DNA from: Distichodus sexfasciatus
Taxonomy: Eukaryota > Chordata > Actinopteri > Characiformes > Distichodontidae
Direction: 5' to 3'
Length of the DNA stretch: 64,000 bases
Assembly (NCBI GenBank): GCA_032718565.1
Contig: JAVGVS010000011.1
Span: 3,185,123-3,249,122 of the forward strand
Positions 22,141 through 33,675 of the stretch are shown here, in pieces. The position numbers and the translations under genes are program-made. The stretch's first letter is position 1. Every line of letters begins with the position of its first letter. The notes beneath the pieces were generated by a model. The model searched no databases, was not told the origin of the DNA, and saw nothing but the letters and a program-made list of their open reading frames with translations.

Positions 22141-22254
22141 CAAGATTACCATGTCTTGGACGATGGAGAAACCAACACTTCAACTAACCTTCAACTAAAT
22201 TCCTGGCAGCTAAATTATACCCTGCTACACACCTTGTAAAAGTCAGAATTAATT
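22080..22254 (+). repeat. Dispersed 175 bp repeat, copy 2
   Basis: Near-identical to 19723-19897. It starts inside the right arm of the foldback repeat and ends just before a SINE, so three repeats are stacked here. Confidence 0.85.
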
Positions 22255-22261
22255 CAATTAA

Positions 22262-22513
22262 AGTGAATTAAACTGAGTGATTATTTTGTCATTGTGAACA
22301 CACCACAGCACACAGTGCACCACAACAAAATATAACCTCACGGATTCCATCCATGAAGGAGCAGTGGGCAGCTGATGTTCAGTGTCTGGGGATAACTTGT
22401 GCACAGTTCCTTGCTCATCAGTACCTCAGTGGTACTTTTTCTGGCCTGGGATATGAACAAGCAACTCTCTAATTATTGGCCAAACTTTCTAACCGTTACG
22501 CTACCACTGACCC
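22262..22513 (-). repeat. tRNA-derived SINE, family A, copy 1
   Basis: Read on the minus strand: tRNA-like head (AGTGGTAGCGTAACGGTTAG, degraded box B), body 'ctgctccttcatggatgg', and 3' part 'gtggtgcactgtgtgctgtggtgtgttcacaatgac' with a TGA(C)AAATAATCAC-like tail. Promoter boxes A and B belong to RNA polymerase III. Old copy. Confidence 0.75.
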
Positions 22514-22636
22514 AGAAGTTAATGAACAGTCAACAAGAATACAAACATGAAAGCTAATGAGAAATTGCAACTTTCTAAACAAAGTAAACAATAAATGTGA
22601 GTGTAGGTTCTCAGTCGTCCAGCATATGGTCATTTC

Positions 22637-22850
22637 AAGAGCTTGAATTGAAGGCAACTGAACTTCTTTTAAGGTTCTTGAAGACGTTTCACCTCTCATC
22701 CAGAAGACTTCACACTTTGCACTCCTAGAAAAGCCTATAAATACTACCCATCAGATTTTTAGAACTGAAAATGATTTTAGGTGAAATTCGTGATGCTTAC
22801 AAGAACCTTAAAAGAAGTCCAGCTGCTTTCGATTTAATCTCTCATGCCTA
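22637..22850. repeat. Foldback repeat, copy 2
   Basis: The left arm 'gagcttgaattgaaggcaactgaacttcttttaaggttcttgaagac' and the right arm 'acaagaaccttaaaagaagtccagctgctttcgattt' are inverted copies separated by about 80 bp. Same family as 21998-22140. Confidence 0.7.
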
Positions 22851-23558
22851 CGGATGATGTTTTTGTTAATTTTTTTTTTATCTGTGGGTGAGGTTCCTCT
22901 CTTCAGCCCTTTGTCCTAGCTGGCATTGGATCCCAGTTAGGAACTGGGGCCAAAGCCCTTTTTCCCCTCTGTGGATGGTGTGTAAGAGAACAGAGAGAGA
23001 GGCAGAGAGAGTCACATTCATCTAATCTGCAGCTTTAATCTCCGCAGCAGACCTGACTTCCTGTCTTCAGGGACACAGGAAGAAATCGGCTCCCGAGTGA
23101 GCAAGAGAGAGAGATTGAGAGAGAAAGAGCGAGGGAGTGAAGGAGAGGGAGGGAGGGAGTGAAAGTGAGAACACAGCACCTGTTCACTGGGCTCACTTCC
23201 CCATCTTTCTCTCCATCCTCCCCCTCTACATCCACAGCCCACATCCACCACTCCCCCTCCCTTTCTCCCTCCTTCAGCCAGCCTCTTCTAGTGTTGAAAT
23301 AAACGCCTGTGGGTAACAGCTGTGTATGTACAGCCCCAGGAAGACGGAGCTCCGGATGGGAACGAGGCCGGATGGGAGGTAACAGGCTTCTTTGAGGTGG
23401 CCGATGAGGGGACCGCAGTCTCCTCCATCTTACGAAAAACTCTGCTTTCATGGTTGGTCTTCCCCACACCGCACCTCTCAGCCCAACACGGGAACGTTTA
23501 GCGTGTGAATCCTCACCAAACACACTTGCGTGGAAGTATGGAGGCAGCCTTGCATCAT

Positions 23559-24320
23559 GTTAAAGACTGCTCACGATCACAAATGAGTATAAGGAGAGAT
23601 GACACAGTGCATTTCTAGAGGTGTACAAAACAACATATAATGTCACTAAACTTGTTTTGCACAGATGTGGAGGATTGCAGCAACTTTGAGGAGGGCCAAA
23701 ACTAGACTAGAGCTATTTGACTGTGTCAGTGCATCTCCAAAAGCTGCCGCAAAATCAAGCATTTTATCCTGAAGGCACTGACTGAGTAGAAAGACTATGG
23801 TTAGAATGTATTGAAGTGAAAGAAGGACGATAAAAGTTAGAAACAGACAAGTGCGGGTCGAAACAGATTCAGATGTGTTTTCAGTGAGGTGTCGGAAAAA
23901 TGGACAGAACTCGCGAACAAGCGCACAGATCAAAAATGTGTATATAAGCACCCCACATGTTCGAGGCCCAAAACTGTATGAGGAGTAAGTGAAAGTGAGT
24001 GACTATTGGTCATTGTGAACACACCACAGTGCACAGTGCACCACAACCAATTGTGACCGCTGCATTTGACCCATCTGTGAAGGATCAGTGGGCAGCTAAC
24101 AAGGGCAGTGCACGTGGAGCAGTGCTTGGGGACGGTACCTTGCTCATGAGTACCTCAGTGGTGAGGGATTAGAACTGGTGACCTTCTGATCATGGGGTGG
24201 GCGCCACCAACTGCCCCAGTAGCAGACAGAGTGTATGTATCATCACACTCTCATAATATAACTCATATTTCTCATTGTTCAAACAATGAGAACGATTTTT
24301 TTGTGAGAAAAGTTTAGACT
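23559..24320. repeat. Tandem duplication, left unit
   Basis: A 762 bp unit beginning GTTAAAGACTGCTCACGATC. Shared blocks with the right unit (24321-26010): 23559-23668, 23680-23742, 23829-24217 (including a SINE) and 24220-24310. Compared with the right unit it lacks about 90 bp after 'gcacagatg' and nearly all of an inserted DNA element. Confidence 0.85.
23987..24217 (-). repeat. tRNA-derived SINE, family A, copy 2 (within the duplication)
   Basis: On the minus strand the head GGGGCAGTTGGTGGCGCCCA is followed by 'cagaaggtcaccagttctaatccc' (box B), 'tactcatgagcaaggtacc' and the GTGCACTGTG 3' part. It is paralogous by duplication with 25668-25905, not an independent insertion. Confidence 0.85.
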
Positions 24321-25058
24321 GTTAAAGACTGCTCACGATCACAAATGAGTATAAGGAGAGATGACACAGTGCATTTCTAGAGGTGTACAAAACAACATGT
24401 AATGTCACTAAACTTGTTTTGCACAGATGAAGAGTTGATTTTGATTATCTCATTACATTGGCACTCAGCAGCAAAGGAATATTTTGTCTCTAAAGCTGAT
24501 GTATTGGAAGCTAAAATTTGTCAAACATAAGGATTTCAGCAACTTTGAGGAGGGCCAAAACTAGACTAGGGCTGCTTGACTGTGTCAGTGCATCTCCAAA
24601 ACTGCAGCTCTTGTGGTATATTCCCGGTCTGCAGTGGTCAGGAGCTAACAAAAGTAGTCTAAGGAAGGAAAACTGGTGACAGAGTGATGGTAAGCAGTTA
24701 ACAGGTGGCTCATTGATGAATGTTAAGAGCAAAGACTGGCTTGTGTTGTCTGATTTAATTGGTGAGCTGCTGCAGTAAAATTGGTGAAAGGTTAACACAG
24801 CTTCTGATAGAATGGTGTCAGAAAGTGCATCACAGAAGACGGAGAGAGCGCGAGAGAGAGAGAGAGGGAGAGAGTAGCCACAAACCTACTCAATACTAAG
24901 CAGGTGGTCATAATGGTATGACTGAATGGTGTACATACTGTATATTATATTTAGATATATTTACACGCGCAGTAACATATACAAACTAGAGATGCATTTT
25001 TGCTAGAAAATGTCAGTGTGATTGCTGAAGCTTTGGAGCTGTGTAATGAAAACTGAGT

Positions 25059-25475
25059 CAGACCCTCCAGGATTTCAAGATGTTGCGATTACAACTATTT
25101 ATGCAAATCCAGCCAATCCCCACGAATTCATTACTACCGTGCAATTTTGACGCTACTTTTCCACAATTTTTGACCAATCATTGTCATTTTCTGCAAAATG
25201 TTGAGCCATATGTCAGCGAACTCACTTCCATGTTACGCTTAGAAGGTGCAGGAAGCGTGACACAAGTGTGATAAAACACCTCACATTTACCTTAAAAAAT
25301 AGCTAAATGATTAATGGTTAATAAAAATAACAGTGGTTTTGTTTGCTTCATTTTAATTAATTGTTTAAGAATCATTATAAAGATGGACAAAATTGCCATT
25401 TTTTCCACAACTTTTATTTGCTCTAACTTAATTGCAACAAAACACCACAATTTTTACTGTATTTTTTAGAAAATC
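25059..25475 (-). mobile_element. Non-autonomous DNA element (family M), one end lost
   Basis: CAGACCCTCCAGGATT begins the element. The interior, read in reverse, matches 35280-35736 ('ggattggctggatttgcataaatagttgtaat', 'gctgccacaaaatca'). The distal terminus is missing: similarity stops near 25475 and the sequence passes into the duplicated unit. The left duplication unit keeps only the last about 20 bp (near 23741-23760). Confidence 0.7.
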
Positions 25476-25667
25476 TGCCACAAAATCAAGCAATCAATCA
25501 ACAAAGCATGATAAAAGTTAGAAACAGACAAGTGCAGGTCGAAACAGATTCAGATGTGTTTTCAGTGAAGTGGCAAAAAGATGGACAGAACTCGCAAACA
25601 AGTGCACAGATCAAAAATGTGTATATAAGCACCCCACATGTTTTAAGCCCAAAACTGTAGGAGGAGT

Positions 25668-25905
25668 AAGTGAAAGTGAGTGATTATTGGAACGCGTTGT
25701 GAACACGCCACAGCACAGCGCACAGTGCACCACAACCAGTTGTGACCTCTGCATTTGACCCATCTGTGAAGGAGCAGTGGCCAGCTAACAAGGGCAGTGC
25801 ATGGGGACGGTACCTTGCTCATGAGTATCTCAGGGGTGAGGGATTAGAACTGGTGACCTTCTGATCACGGGGCGGGCACCCAACCATTATGCCACCAACT
25901 GCCCC
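25668..25905 (-). repeat. tRNA-derived SINE, family A, copy 3 (within the duplication)
   Basis: The best preserved family A head on the minus strand: GGGGCAGTTGGTGGCATAAC (box A region GGCATAACGG), then GTCACCAGTTCTAATCCC (box B with one change from GGTTCGAATCC). Confidence 0.88.
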
Positions 25906-27311
25906 TGTAGCAGACAGAGTGTATATTATCACGCTCACATAATATAACTCATATTTCTCATTGTTCACATTGTTGAACAATGACGATGATTTTTTGTGAG
26001 AACAGTTTTATATGGAAAAAATTATTTTAGAGGCAAGATCCAAAACTGAAAGGTTTGTTTTTGTTACAAAGGCTAAGATTACTGTGTAGAATTAAGTGAT
26101 GCTGTAGTATTTTTTTTACATGTAGTCACTAAAGGAGTGAATGGAAAGACCTCACAAGTTACTGCAGCATGTAGGTATGTGAAGTTGTGTTAGAGAAGTG
26201 AACATGCTTTGTGTCCCACAGAACGCAGGCTGCTAGGCTACAGCAAGAGTCCATCAATCCACACAAAGGGCCTTGTGGGGCCCCGGCGTCTGGCGGCAAT
26301 GAAACAGAGGCACAAGAGGTCAGGAACGGGGCCGACCGGACGCTACCCCCATCAACCCCGTCCTCCAGCCCCCTCGCCCCCTCCCCCTGACCCGGCTGGA
26401 GAACAGATTTCACGCTGTCTGAGGAGGAAAAGCAGGAGCAGATTGGATGTATGGAGGAGGATGGGCTTCAGCAACAGCCTTTGAAAGGTGTTAAATGATA
26501 GTGAAATGGTGGGATTAAGGGGGACAATACAGGGCACTAATCCCTTTCTCCTCCTTTTTTTCTCTTTCACTCCTTCCCCCAACACCAGCACTTCTCTTTC
26601 ACCCCGCGGGGGACGGCATAATGTGACAGGGAAGAGCTAGAAAGAGATAAAAAGGAAGACAGAGTGGCATTGAACAAGGGAAACAGAAACCTTTTTTTTT
26701 TTTAAAGTCAAGTCGGGACAACTTTCATGTGGAAAAGTGCGAGCAAATATTTAGTGTTTTCCTGCTGGTGAAGTTTTGAAGTCAGCTGGAATGTTTGCAC
26801 AGTACAGAGGTGTGAAAACGAAGCCTTCTTCAAGGCAGCACTGAGGTCAAGGGTCAGGAGCTTCCTGAGGGACGTAAGAGGCTGTTTTTCTTGTCACCCT
26901 CATTCACAGAAAGGGTGGGAGGGACGCAGCCTGGGGGGGGGTCACAAGCGGGTCAAGAGGTCACCTTTGAGCTTTGAAAGCAGAGAGAGAGGGGGCGCGA
27001 TGCAAAGATAAGCGTGGAATGTTCTGGTTGAACATGCATGTGACGCTTGGAAAGCTTAGATGTGACTGTGACAATGATGGAAAAGTCGGAGTGTTTTTAA
27101 ACCTCCCAAATCCATGCTGCAGAGTCTGAATGAGGTACTGAAATGCTGAACCAGCGCCTGACAAATTGATTACAACTAGGGCAAAATCCAAGCTAAGTTC
27201 CACTGTGTGTTCATATGGAGCTGGTCATCTCTCAGACCTACACATGCATTTGTTCTTACATGTTGTTGAATATAGTACCTGAAGCACAATTTTACAACAA
27301 ACACAGCCACT

Positions 27312-27515
27312 TGGGTACATCTACATTTATGACAGGTAGCAGATGCTTTTATCAAGAGTAAATTTCGTAATGACAAGGACAGTCTTTCGGGAACAACTTG
27401 GGGTTAAAGGTCTTGCTCAAGGACCCAATAGTGGTTTTAGGCTCTCCTGGGATTTAAACACTCAATCTCAGGGTCACCAACACAGTGCTTAAGTCAGTTA
27501 AGCCACCCACCCACC
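27312..27515 (-). repeat. tRNA-derived SINE with 'catttatg-cag-atgcttttatc' tail
   Basis: Plus-strand words 'acatttatgacaggtagcagatgcttttatcaagag', 'ggttaaaggtcttgctcaagg' and 'gtgcttaagtcagttaagccac' are the reverse of a widespread fish tRNA-SINE; the tRNA head is at the right end. Tail words also occur at 21903-21950 and 53320-53375. Confidence 0.7.
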
Positions 27516-28785
27516 ATCACCAAATTAAAAAGTTAAAAGTTAGCCATTAGAATAGTACTGAAGTTGGAATGTATCAGAGATTAAAGGTAAAATAGGTCTA
27601 TGAGCTCCACTAAACATGTCTCTGAAGTAGTTTGCTGAAAATACCTCTCAGATTAGATATTTCCACATGCTTTTTACCGCTCTATTTCAGTCCCTTTCAG
27701 ATCAGGTTGTTTCTCATTAGTATTCCTAAATGCAGATGAGCCGCTGCTGTCCACACACGCTCCACCGGAACTGGGGTGTAGACAACACGGCAAGAGTTTA
27801 CCTCACGTGAAAATAATCTACATGGCTGCTGCTATCCATACAGACATACATGTTCAACACAACACTCCGCCGGTAGACTTCTTCATTACGATTCCTGTAC
27901 TAGCGCTTGCGAGAAAACATGGCGGATCAGGGAGCGCTAGCAGTTCTACCTGGTGGATGGGGCTTCTCAAATAGGAGGGTGGAGTTATTCAAATGTCCTC
28001 TAATGTAAAGTAGAAGTAGGGAGAAATGCAAACGGCTCACACGATTTCTGACATTAGTGTATTACAACTAACACAATTGATCATTTTTATCAAACTTACA
28101 GTGTGTGTGGTGGCAGTACAAACCCAAATGTATAAATAAAGGTTGATCATTCTCTGATATCAATTTGATTAATTCCTGATGTGATGAGGACCAGACTGTG
28201 GCTTGTATTAGCACAAATTCATGATCCACAAGCCTAACTCAGCCACTGAATATAACTAAGTAAAAGTTGATACGATTAATATCACCTAGCCCAAGTGCAA
28301 AATGATTGGAATAATTCAGAATGATGCTGCAAAGAACTACAATTAATATAAAAAACTACTTACAGTAAGTACTCGACACATAATATGTGTGCCAGTGGTG
28401 TTTTCCATCAGCCCAGAGCGGCCAATTATAGGAGAAAATCTGGAACGGAACAAGTTTACGAGTCTGACGAATGCTGGAGTGTCATTCCTGGGATCAGTTT
28501 TGGGGAATTTCTCAATCAACAAGTCAAGAACACAACATCCTTGACATGTAAAGTGATTAGTGGACCTATTTTGACAAATTTCCAAATATCAAAGAGCTAA
28601 CATTACTTATTGCATAAAATGATTTGCTTATGAAACTGAAACATTTTTATACACATGTACATATGAAAGAAAGGCAATTATGTGGTTATGCAAACAGACA
28701 GGACATCGTGTCAGAGCCAGAAAAAAAGAAAACGAGCAGGTTTATTGTGTGCCCGAACATGTTTTTGCAATTTATGCACCCGTGC

Positions 28786-28788
<3 letters not shown>

Positions 28789-28823
<35 letters not shown>
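28789..28823. repeat. (TG)n microsatellite
   Basis: Uninterrupted TG run of about 34 bp. Confidence 0.95.
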
Positions 28824-28825
<2 letters not shown>

Positions 28826-29759
28826 AAATTTTAAGAAAGACTGGAATGCATGTGACGGAGGCCGTCCACACTGTAAATGCGCTGCTGAAAGGCATGCCAG
28901 CTGCCTCCACAGCCCTGCCCCATGAGGAGTTCACACAGAGGCCATAAGTTTGAGGAGACGAGGAGGCCGAATCCAGCCCTGATTCGCACCCTCCCAACTT
29001 TCACAAAACAACACCACTGCGCCTGTTTGTCTCTGATGTTCTGGACAGATCTCCTCCTACACGATCAAAAAAATACTAACCTCTAAATGTCAATGGAACA
29101 GCATGTGCCAATATTGAATTTATCTTATTTTGTTTTCAGGGACAAGTTAAATCAGACCATTACACCTACACTGCTAAACCTTTCCAACAGGCCAAAGCTT
29201 CCTGTTGCAAGGTGGAGCAGAGGGCACTAGGGAAAGTGTCAGGGACATTCTGCCCAAAAATGCAAATGTAGCTAGCACTGAATGAAAGCTATGGGGATTT
29301 TAACCCTTTATCTCTGACAGAATAATTCTACTTGATTTTTTAAAAGAAAAACAATAAAAATGAAAAGTTGAAAATATGCACATCTCAGAAACATATGTAC
29401 ACTAAAATGTAATAGACTGTGATGAACACAATGAGTCCAGGTTTTGTAAAAGTGGAGAAAAAACACAGGATTGTATTTTTAGTCTTGATGCGATCATGTG
29501 CACCTAAATGCCACATTATACAGTTTCAGGTCTTTTATTGCTGCATGAAAATGGGATTGTCGGCAATCCTGCCATTCGTAAAGGCTTAGAAAACATCCTG
29601 AATTAGAATTCTTACATTGTTAACCACATTAGCATGTTTGGGTGGCGTGCCTCTTTTTGATGGAGCTGGCATGTGGCTTTCACCACGCCATCTGGGTGTT
29701 TTTCCTGACATGGTACCTCCAACTCCAATCTCTCACACAATAGCTTCAGAGGGTTTTTT

Positions 29760-29970
29760 TGCTGTTCACACTCCAAAGACACTTACAGTAAGTGTGCTAT
29801 AATTAGCCACGAGAGCAGGAACGAGAGCCCTTTTCTGCGAAGCGCTATCGGCACGGCGAGGTTATTTTTATAATCGGACGCCTTTGAACATTAAAGGACT
29901 TGGCTATATGACCTCAAATTAATATCACGATTAACTGAAGCTCCATTATAATTAATTTATTTCATTTAGG
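29760..29970. promoter_or_regulatory. Candidate conserved non-coding element
   Basis: Complex, repeat-free sequence with homeodomain-type TAATTA words (GCTATAATTAGCC, CCATTATAATTAATTT) next to GC-rich CpG-containing DNA (CGAAGCGCTATCGGCACGGCG). It resembles developmental enhancers, but no alignment was made. Confidence 0.3.
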
Positions 29971-30419
29971 ATTTTTTGCCCTTACAGACAAGATGTGTCC
30001 TGAATATATGCTCCACTATTAAAGCTGGCATATTTTTTGAAATGAAAGAGTGCATATTTTTGTGATTTAAAAATAATTGAAGAAAACACACAAAGGTGTA
30101 GTGGCAGGACTGGAGTCACATGACAACACACACAGTAGCATGTTTTTAAAGGAGCGGTCCATGAACACACACTAGGGAAACTATTAACAGAATTCTTTTT
30201 TAAACAGAATTTTAAATGAATGTAATTGAAGTAATTATCATGGGCAAGATTACATTGATTAGAGTTTTTGAATGTCGATTTCAATACATTTTTAATTATC
30301 TGCCCAACCTTACTCCCACACTCACACTGACATGGGACTTAGAAGCTAACAACCTTCACCCAGGGCTCCGGGGTCACCGCGACTCCTGCACGACCCTCCT
30401 CACGTCTGGAGTCTGAACA

Positions 30420-30760
30420 AACGCGGCCCGTAAAGAAACAAAGAGTAAAAAAGTTTCCCCTGTTTTACAGCCGCAATGTGTAGGAAACAGGCTTGGCACT
30501 TCCTCCATTTATTAGTGCTGTCGTAAAAAGCTAGTGCGGCTAGCGGCGGGGGGTCGATGGGCCGCTTGTTCAGAATGGCCTTGAGGAAAATGTTTACCTC
30601 ATTTAAGAGCCCTAATGAGCGAGAGAGGTACCGCTGGCTGGCACTGGCCCCGGCGAGAGCTCTATAAAAGATAGCGTCCAGCGCTAATCACAGACGAGAG
30701 GAAGGAAGTGCGGCGGGGGGAGTTCGGATCTGACACAGGGGTGTCGGTTTGAGAGTAGAC
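30420..30760 (+). promoter_or_regulatory. CpG-rich island with a TATA-like element
   Basis: CpG-richer than its surroundings, repeat-free, with CTATAAAAG at 30662-30670 in GAGAGCTCTATAAAAGATAG. No downstream coding exon is visible, so it would be a non-coding transcript promoter, or an enhancer that merely contains this word. Confidence 0.3.
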
Positions 30761-32085
30761 TGGGCTGGTGCTAATGAGCTGGGCTGGGTGGAGAAGAGCC
30801 ACGGGTATGAGCTGTGGCATGCCTGTCTAAACAATTTTTGCCCTAAACCTGTGTTGTGGCTACAGGCAATAAAGTGGCATCTACAAAATGTTTGCTCAAC
30901 TTGCTCTGAGAGATGTAAGATGCCGGGAAATTTCTCAGGAAAGGCAGTATAGATTTGAAAGTGGTTCAGCAGTTAGAATCCTAGGACACTCCAAAAGGAG
31001 TGCTGCAGGTGTCTACTTGTGTTGTTCTGAGGAAGATGTGGATTTGAACTGGTCACACCCATCGAATATTGTTCTCAACCTCTTTTAGAACTCCTTTTCA
31101 GGACTTGTTTTTAAGACTTTCTTTCTTATGTCCTCATAGGAAGTTCTTCCTAGTTTTATAAGTAGCTTCCCTAACACGGCCAACAACCTGCTGGTTGACA
31201 TTGCAACATCCCATTGACTTGTGCATCCCCAATGGCTGGATTTTGGCTATGTTGCTAATAGTGGTATGCAAATAAAAATGAATTTCAATGAGGAGTTCAG
31301 TTAAGTAATTTCCTGGTTTGTTGTTGGTCAAGCTTAGGATTAAGAAAACCAAATTTTAGTTCATGAAAAGCACCCACAGGCTTCCAAAAACAGGGGAGCT
31401 TGCTAAAATAACGGATGGATAGTCATTAATCGCTAAATGAGAGTTAATCAGATTTACCCTGTACTATGATCCATTCAGTCAAAAGCTAGGCAAAGTTGTC
31501 CACTTAAGTCGACACAATGCATGTAAGGGTTCAATAAAATGTAAATTGGTCTCTGCTGAAGAAAAAAGTCTGTTACAGTTCTTTTTCAGTGAGTACTAAC
31601 CAGTGATCAGCCTTCTTGTTCAAGCCAGACAGTGGCAGCTCGTGAATGAGTGAGTGAAGCGAGAGCCGATGAATGATTGATGCGTAGCGGCGTTAGTGTC
31701 TCTGTCTTCGCTCACACTGTTATCTCCAAGCGGAGATGGAGGCGCAGGAGATGAGGTCATGGTGCGAGCCCTCACAGCTCATTTCTTTTTAACTGATGGT
31801 TTGTCATGTCGCTGGGAACCTCCTTCCTCTTCTTCTCTCACGGCTGCTGTTTACCTGAAGCTGCCCTTCGGAGCTTATTGGAATGAACTTTGCTTCGGCT
31901 TGATATTAGGACAGTTACTTTGAGGTATTCGTGAACATAACACAGCTTTTATATAAGCCTGACAGATGCCAAAAACAAGTGTTTGCACCTTCTTGAATTT
32001 CTTCATTTTATTGTTTCTGATCTCCAAATTTAGGACAACCTGAGTAAACAAAATACAATACAATACAATATTTTCAAGTGATCAT

Positions 32086-32321
32086 ATGTGACCCGATCTG
32101 CCGTAATGAGTCGGAAGTCGGCGTTCTATTTATTTAGATACGGGCCGATTATGTTGACAAACATTTTCTTTTTTGGAGACCAGATTAATTTTGAAGACCT
32201 TTTCTTTCATATAAGACCAAAAAAGAAAAATCGATATTTTTGATGTTTGTCAACATAATCGGCCCGTATCTAAATAAATAGAACGCGGACTTCCGACTCA
32301 TTACGGCAGATCGGGTCACAT
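32086..32321. mobile_element. Foldback/MITE-like element, 236 bp near-perfect hairpin
   Basis: The outer 79 bp at each end (32086-32164 and about 32243-32321) are inverted copies with a single visible difference (GTCGGCG versus GTCCGCG). The termini are ATGTGACCC/GGGTCACAT. Inside, TTTCTTTTTTGG and CCAAAAAAGAAAA also pair, with a short asymmetric bulge. No coding capacity. The near identity of the arms implies recent insertion or ongoing arm correction. A target duplication is not clear (flanks CAAGTGATCAT and GTGACTAATTG). Confidence 0.9.
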
Positions 32322-32329
32322 GTGACTAA

Positions 32330-33605
32330 TTGAAGAACAAAAGCTACCCAAAACATGTATTTCTCATGTGAAAAAGTAAATGTAATACAAGGATTAGGCC
32401 ACATTTAGCAGCAACAACTGCAAAAACTTGCTTTCTTTGATAGGACATCAGTCTTTTGCATTGCTGTGGTGAAATTTTGGCTCATTCTTCTTTACAAAAT
32501 GTATTTATTCCAGCCATACTGGAGGTTTTTTTTGATAACTTCTGCCACAACATCTCAAATGTGTTCAGATCAGGACTTTGACTAGACGATGGCAAAATTT
32601 AAATTTTACTCTCATTCAGTAGTGGACTTGCTTTTGAAACTATGACCTCTTGATCCACTATTTTAATGATTAATTAAGTTCAATAAAATTAACAAATAAA
32701 CTACAAACCTATATAGAGAGTTATAACAAATTTGGTTAATGCATTTGCTATTGAGTAATAATGAATTTTAATAAATAAATTGTAAGGGCAATTAAAGTGT
32801 TTTTAATAAATAAACTTAGGACTTAGGAAACTTAGGAACTTAGGAATCTACAGTGTTGAAGATTAGGTTGATATGACTAGTGTTGCTTAATATTCACAGC
32901 TCCTCCAACATCGTACCAGATTTAAAAAACAAAAAAAACAAAAAAAAACAACCCTGTTGCGTAACCACGGTCACGCAAGGCCTAACGCCATTAACAATGG
33001 AAAGGGAGCTCTGATTTCCATCTCACCACGTTCAAAGAGCATTTGCAGTTAATCATTTAACCGAGTAGGCCGATAGTCAAAGTCTTTACGCGAACTGGCC
33101 TGTCGATAACGACTCCAGGCGAGTGTCATGTCGGAGACTGGCTTTAGTGTTGAGAGAGTGGAATGTGACGAGGCTGATTGAGTTTTTTCCGTGTGAATGA
33201 AAATGTTCTTTCTCAAGGTACACAAACAGGATTATCGCATTGCTCACAGCCACACCCTTTGTTCGTTTGTTCGCAGGTGCTGTCACGGTACGCCACGAGC
33301 CAGAGCTTCTCTGAGCAGGAAGTGAACTCTGTGAACTCTTTCACATGCCGTTGCAAACAAACCTGGTCCGAGGAACCGAAAGAATGACCTGGTCACTGGG
33401 ATTTTTAGAAAAAGCTTGAATTTCTACGGAGTTCTAAGTGGCAATATAGATGAGAACAATGAGATCAGAATGTCCTTCTTTCTCTTCTGTTCTTTTGTTA
33501 TCTTTTCTTTATTTGAACAGAAAACATTTTACAGCATTTGAAAAATCACATTTATTTATATTGTGAAAATATCTACTCTTACAGAAAGATATGTATAAGT
33601 TTAAC

Positions 33606-33675
<70 letters not shown>

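Larger units (their letters stand above)
24321..26010. repeat. Tandem duplication, right unit, enlarged by insertions
   Basis: Repeats the left unit in the same order but is about 1.69 kb long. The extra DNA includes 24430-24525, a unique stretch 24603-25058 (with a GA-rich tract at 24840-24880) and the DNA element at 25059-25475. Confidence 0.85.
26010..32080. other. Gene-poor DNA with candidate regulatory islands
   Basis: No recognised gene. It includes a GC-rich, purine-rich island at 26210-26470, a SINE at 27312-27515, a (TG)n at 28789-28823, and non-repetitive blocks at 29760-29970 and 30420-30760 listed separately. The open frame at 26209-26484 is Pro/Arg-rich but has no splice signals or family match, so I do not call it a gene. 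Confidence 0.5.

Noticed and set aside
25868..25905. tRNA-like sequence at SINE heads, considered as true tRNA genes
   Set aside because: Box A and B words are present, but no complete cloverleaf or discriminator end; the head continues into the SINE body in every copy.
26209..26484. A 91-codon Pro/Arg-rich ORF
   Set aside because: Low-complexity composition from a GC-rich, purine-rich island; no splice signals, conserved motif or family match.
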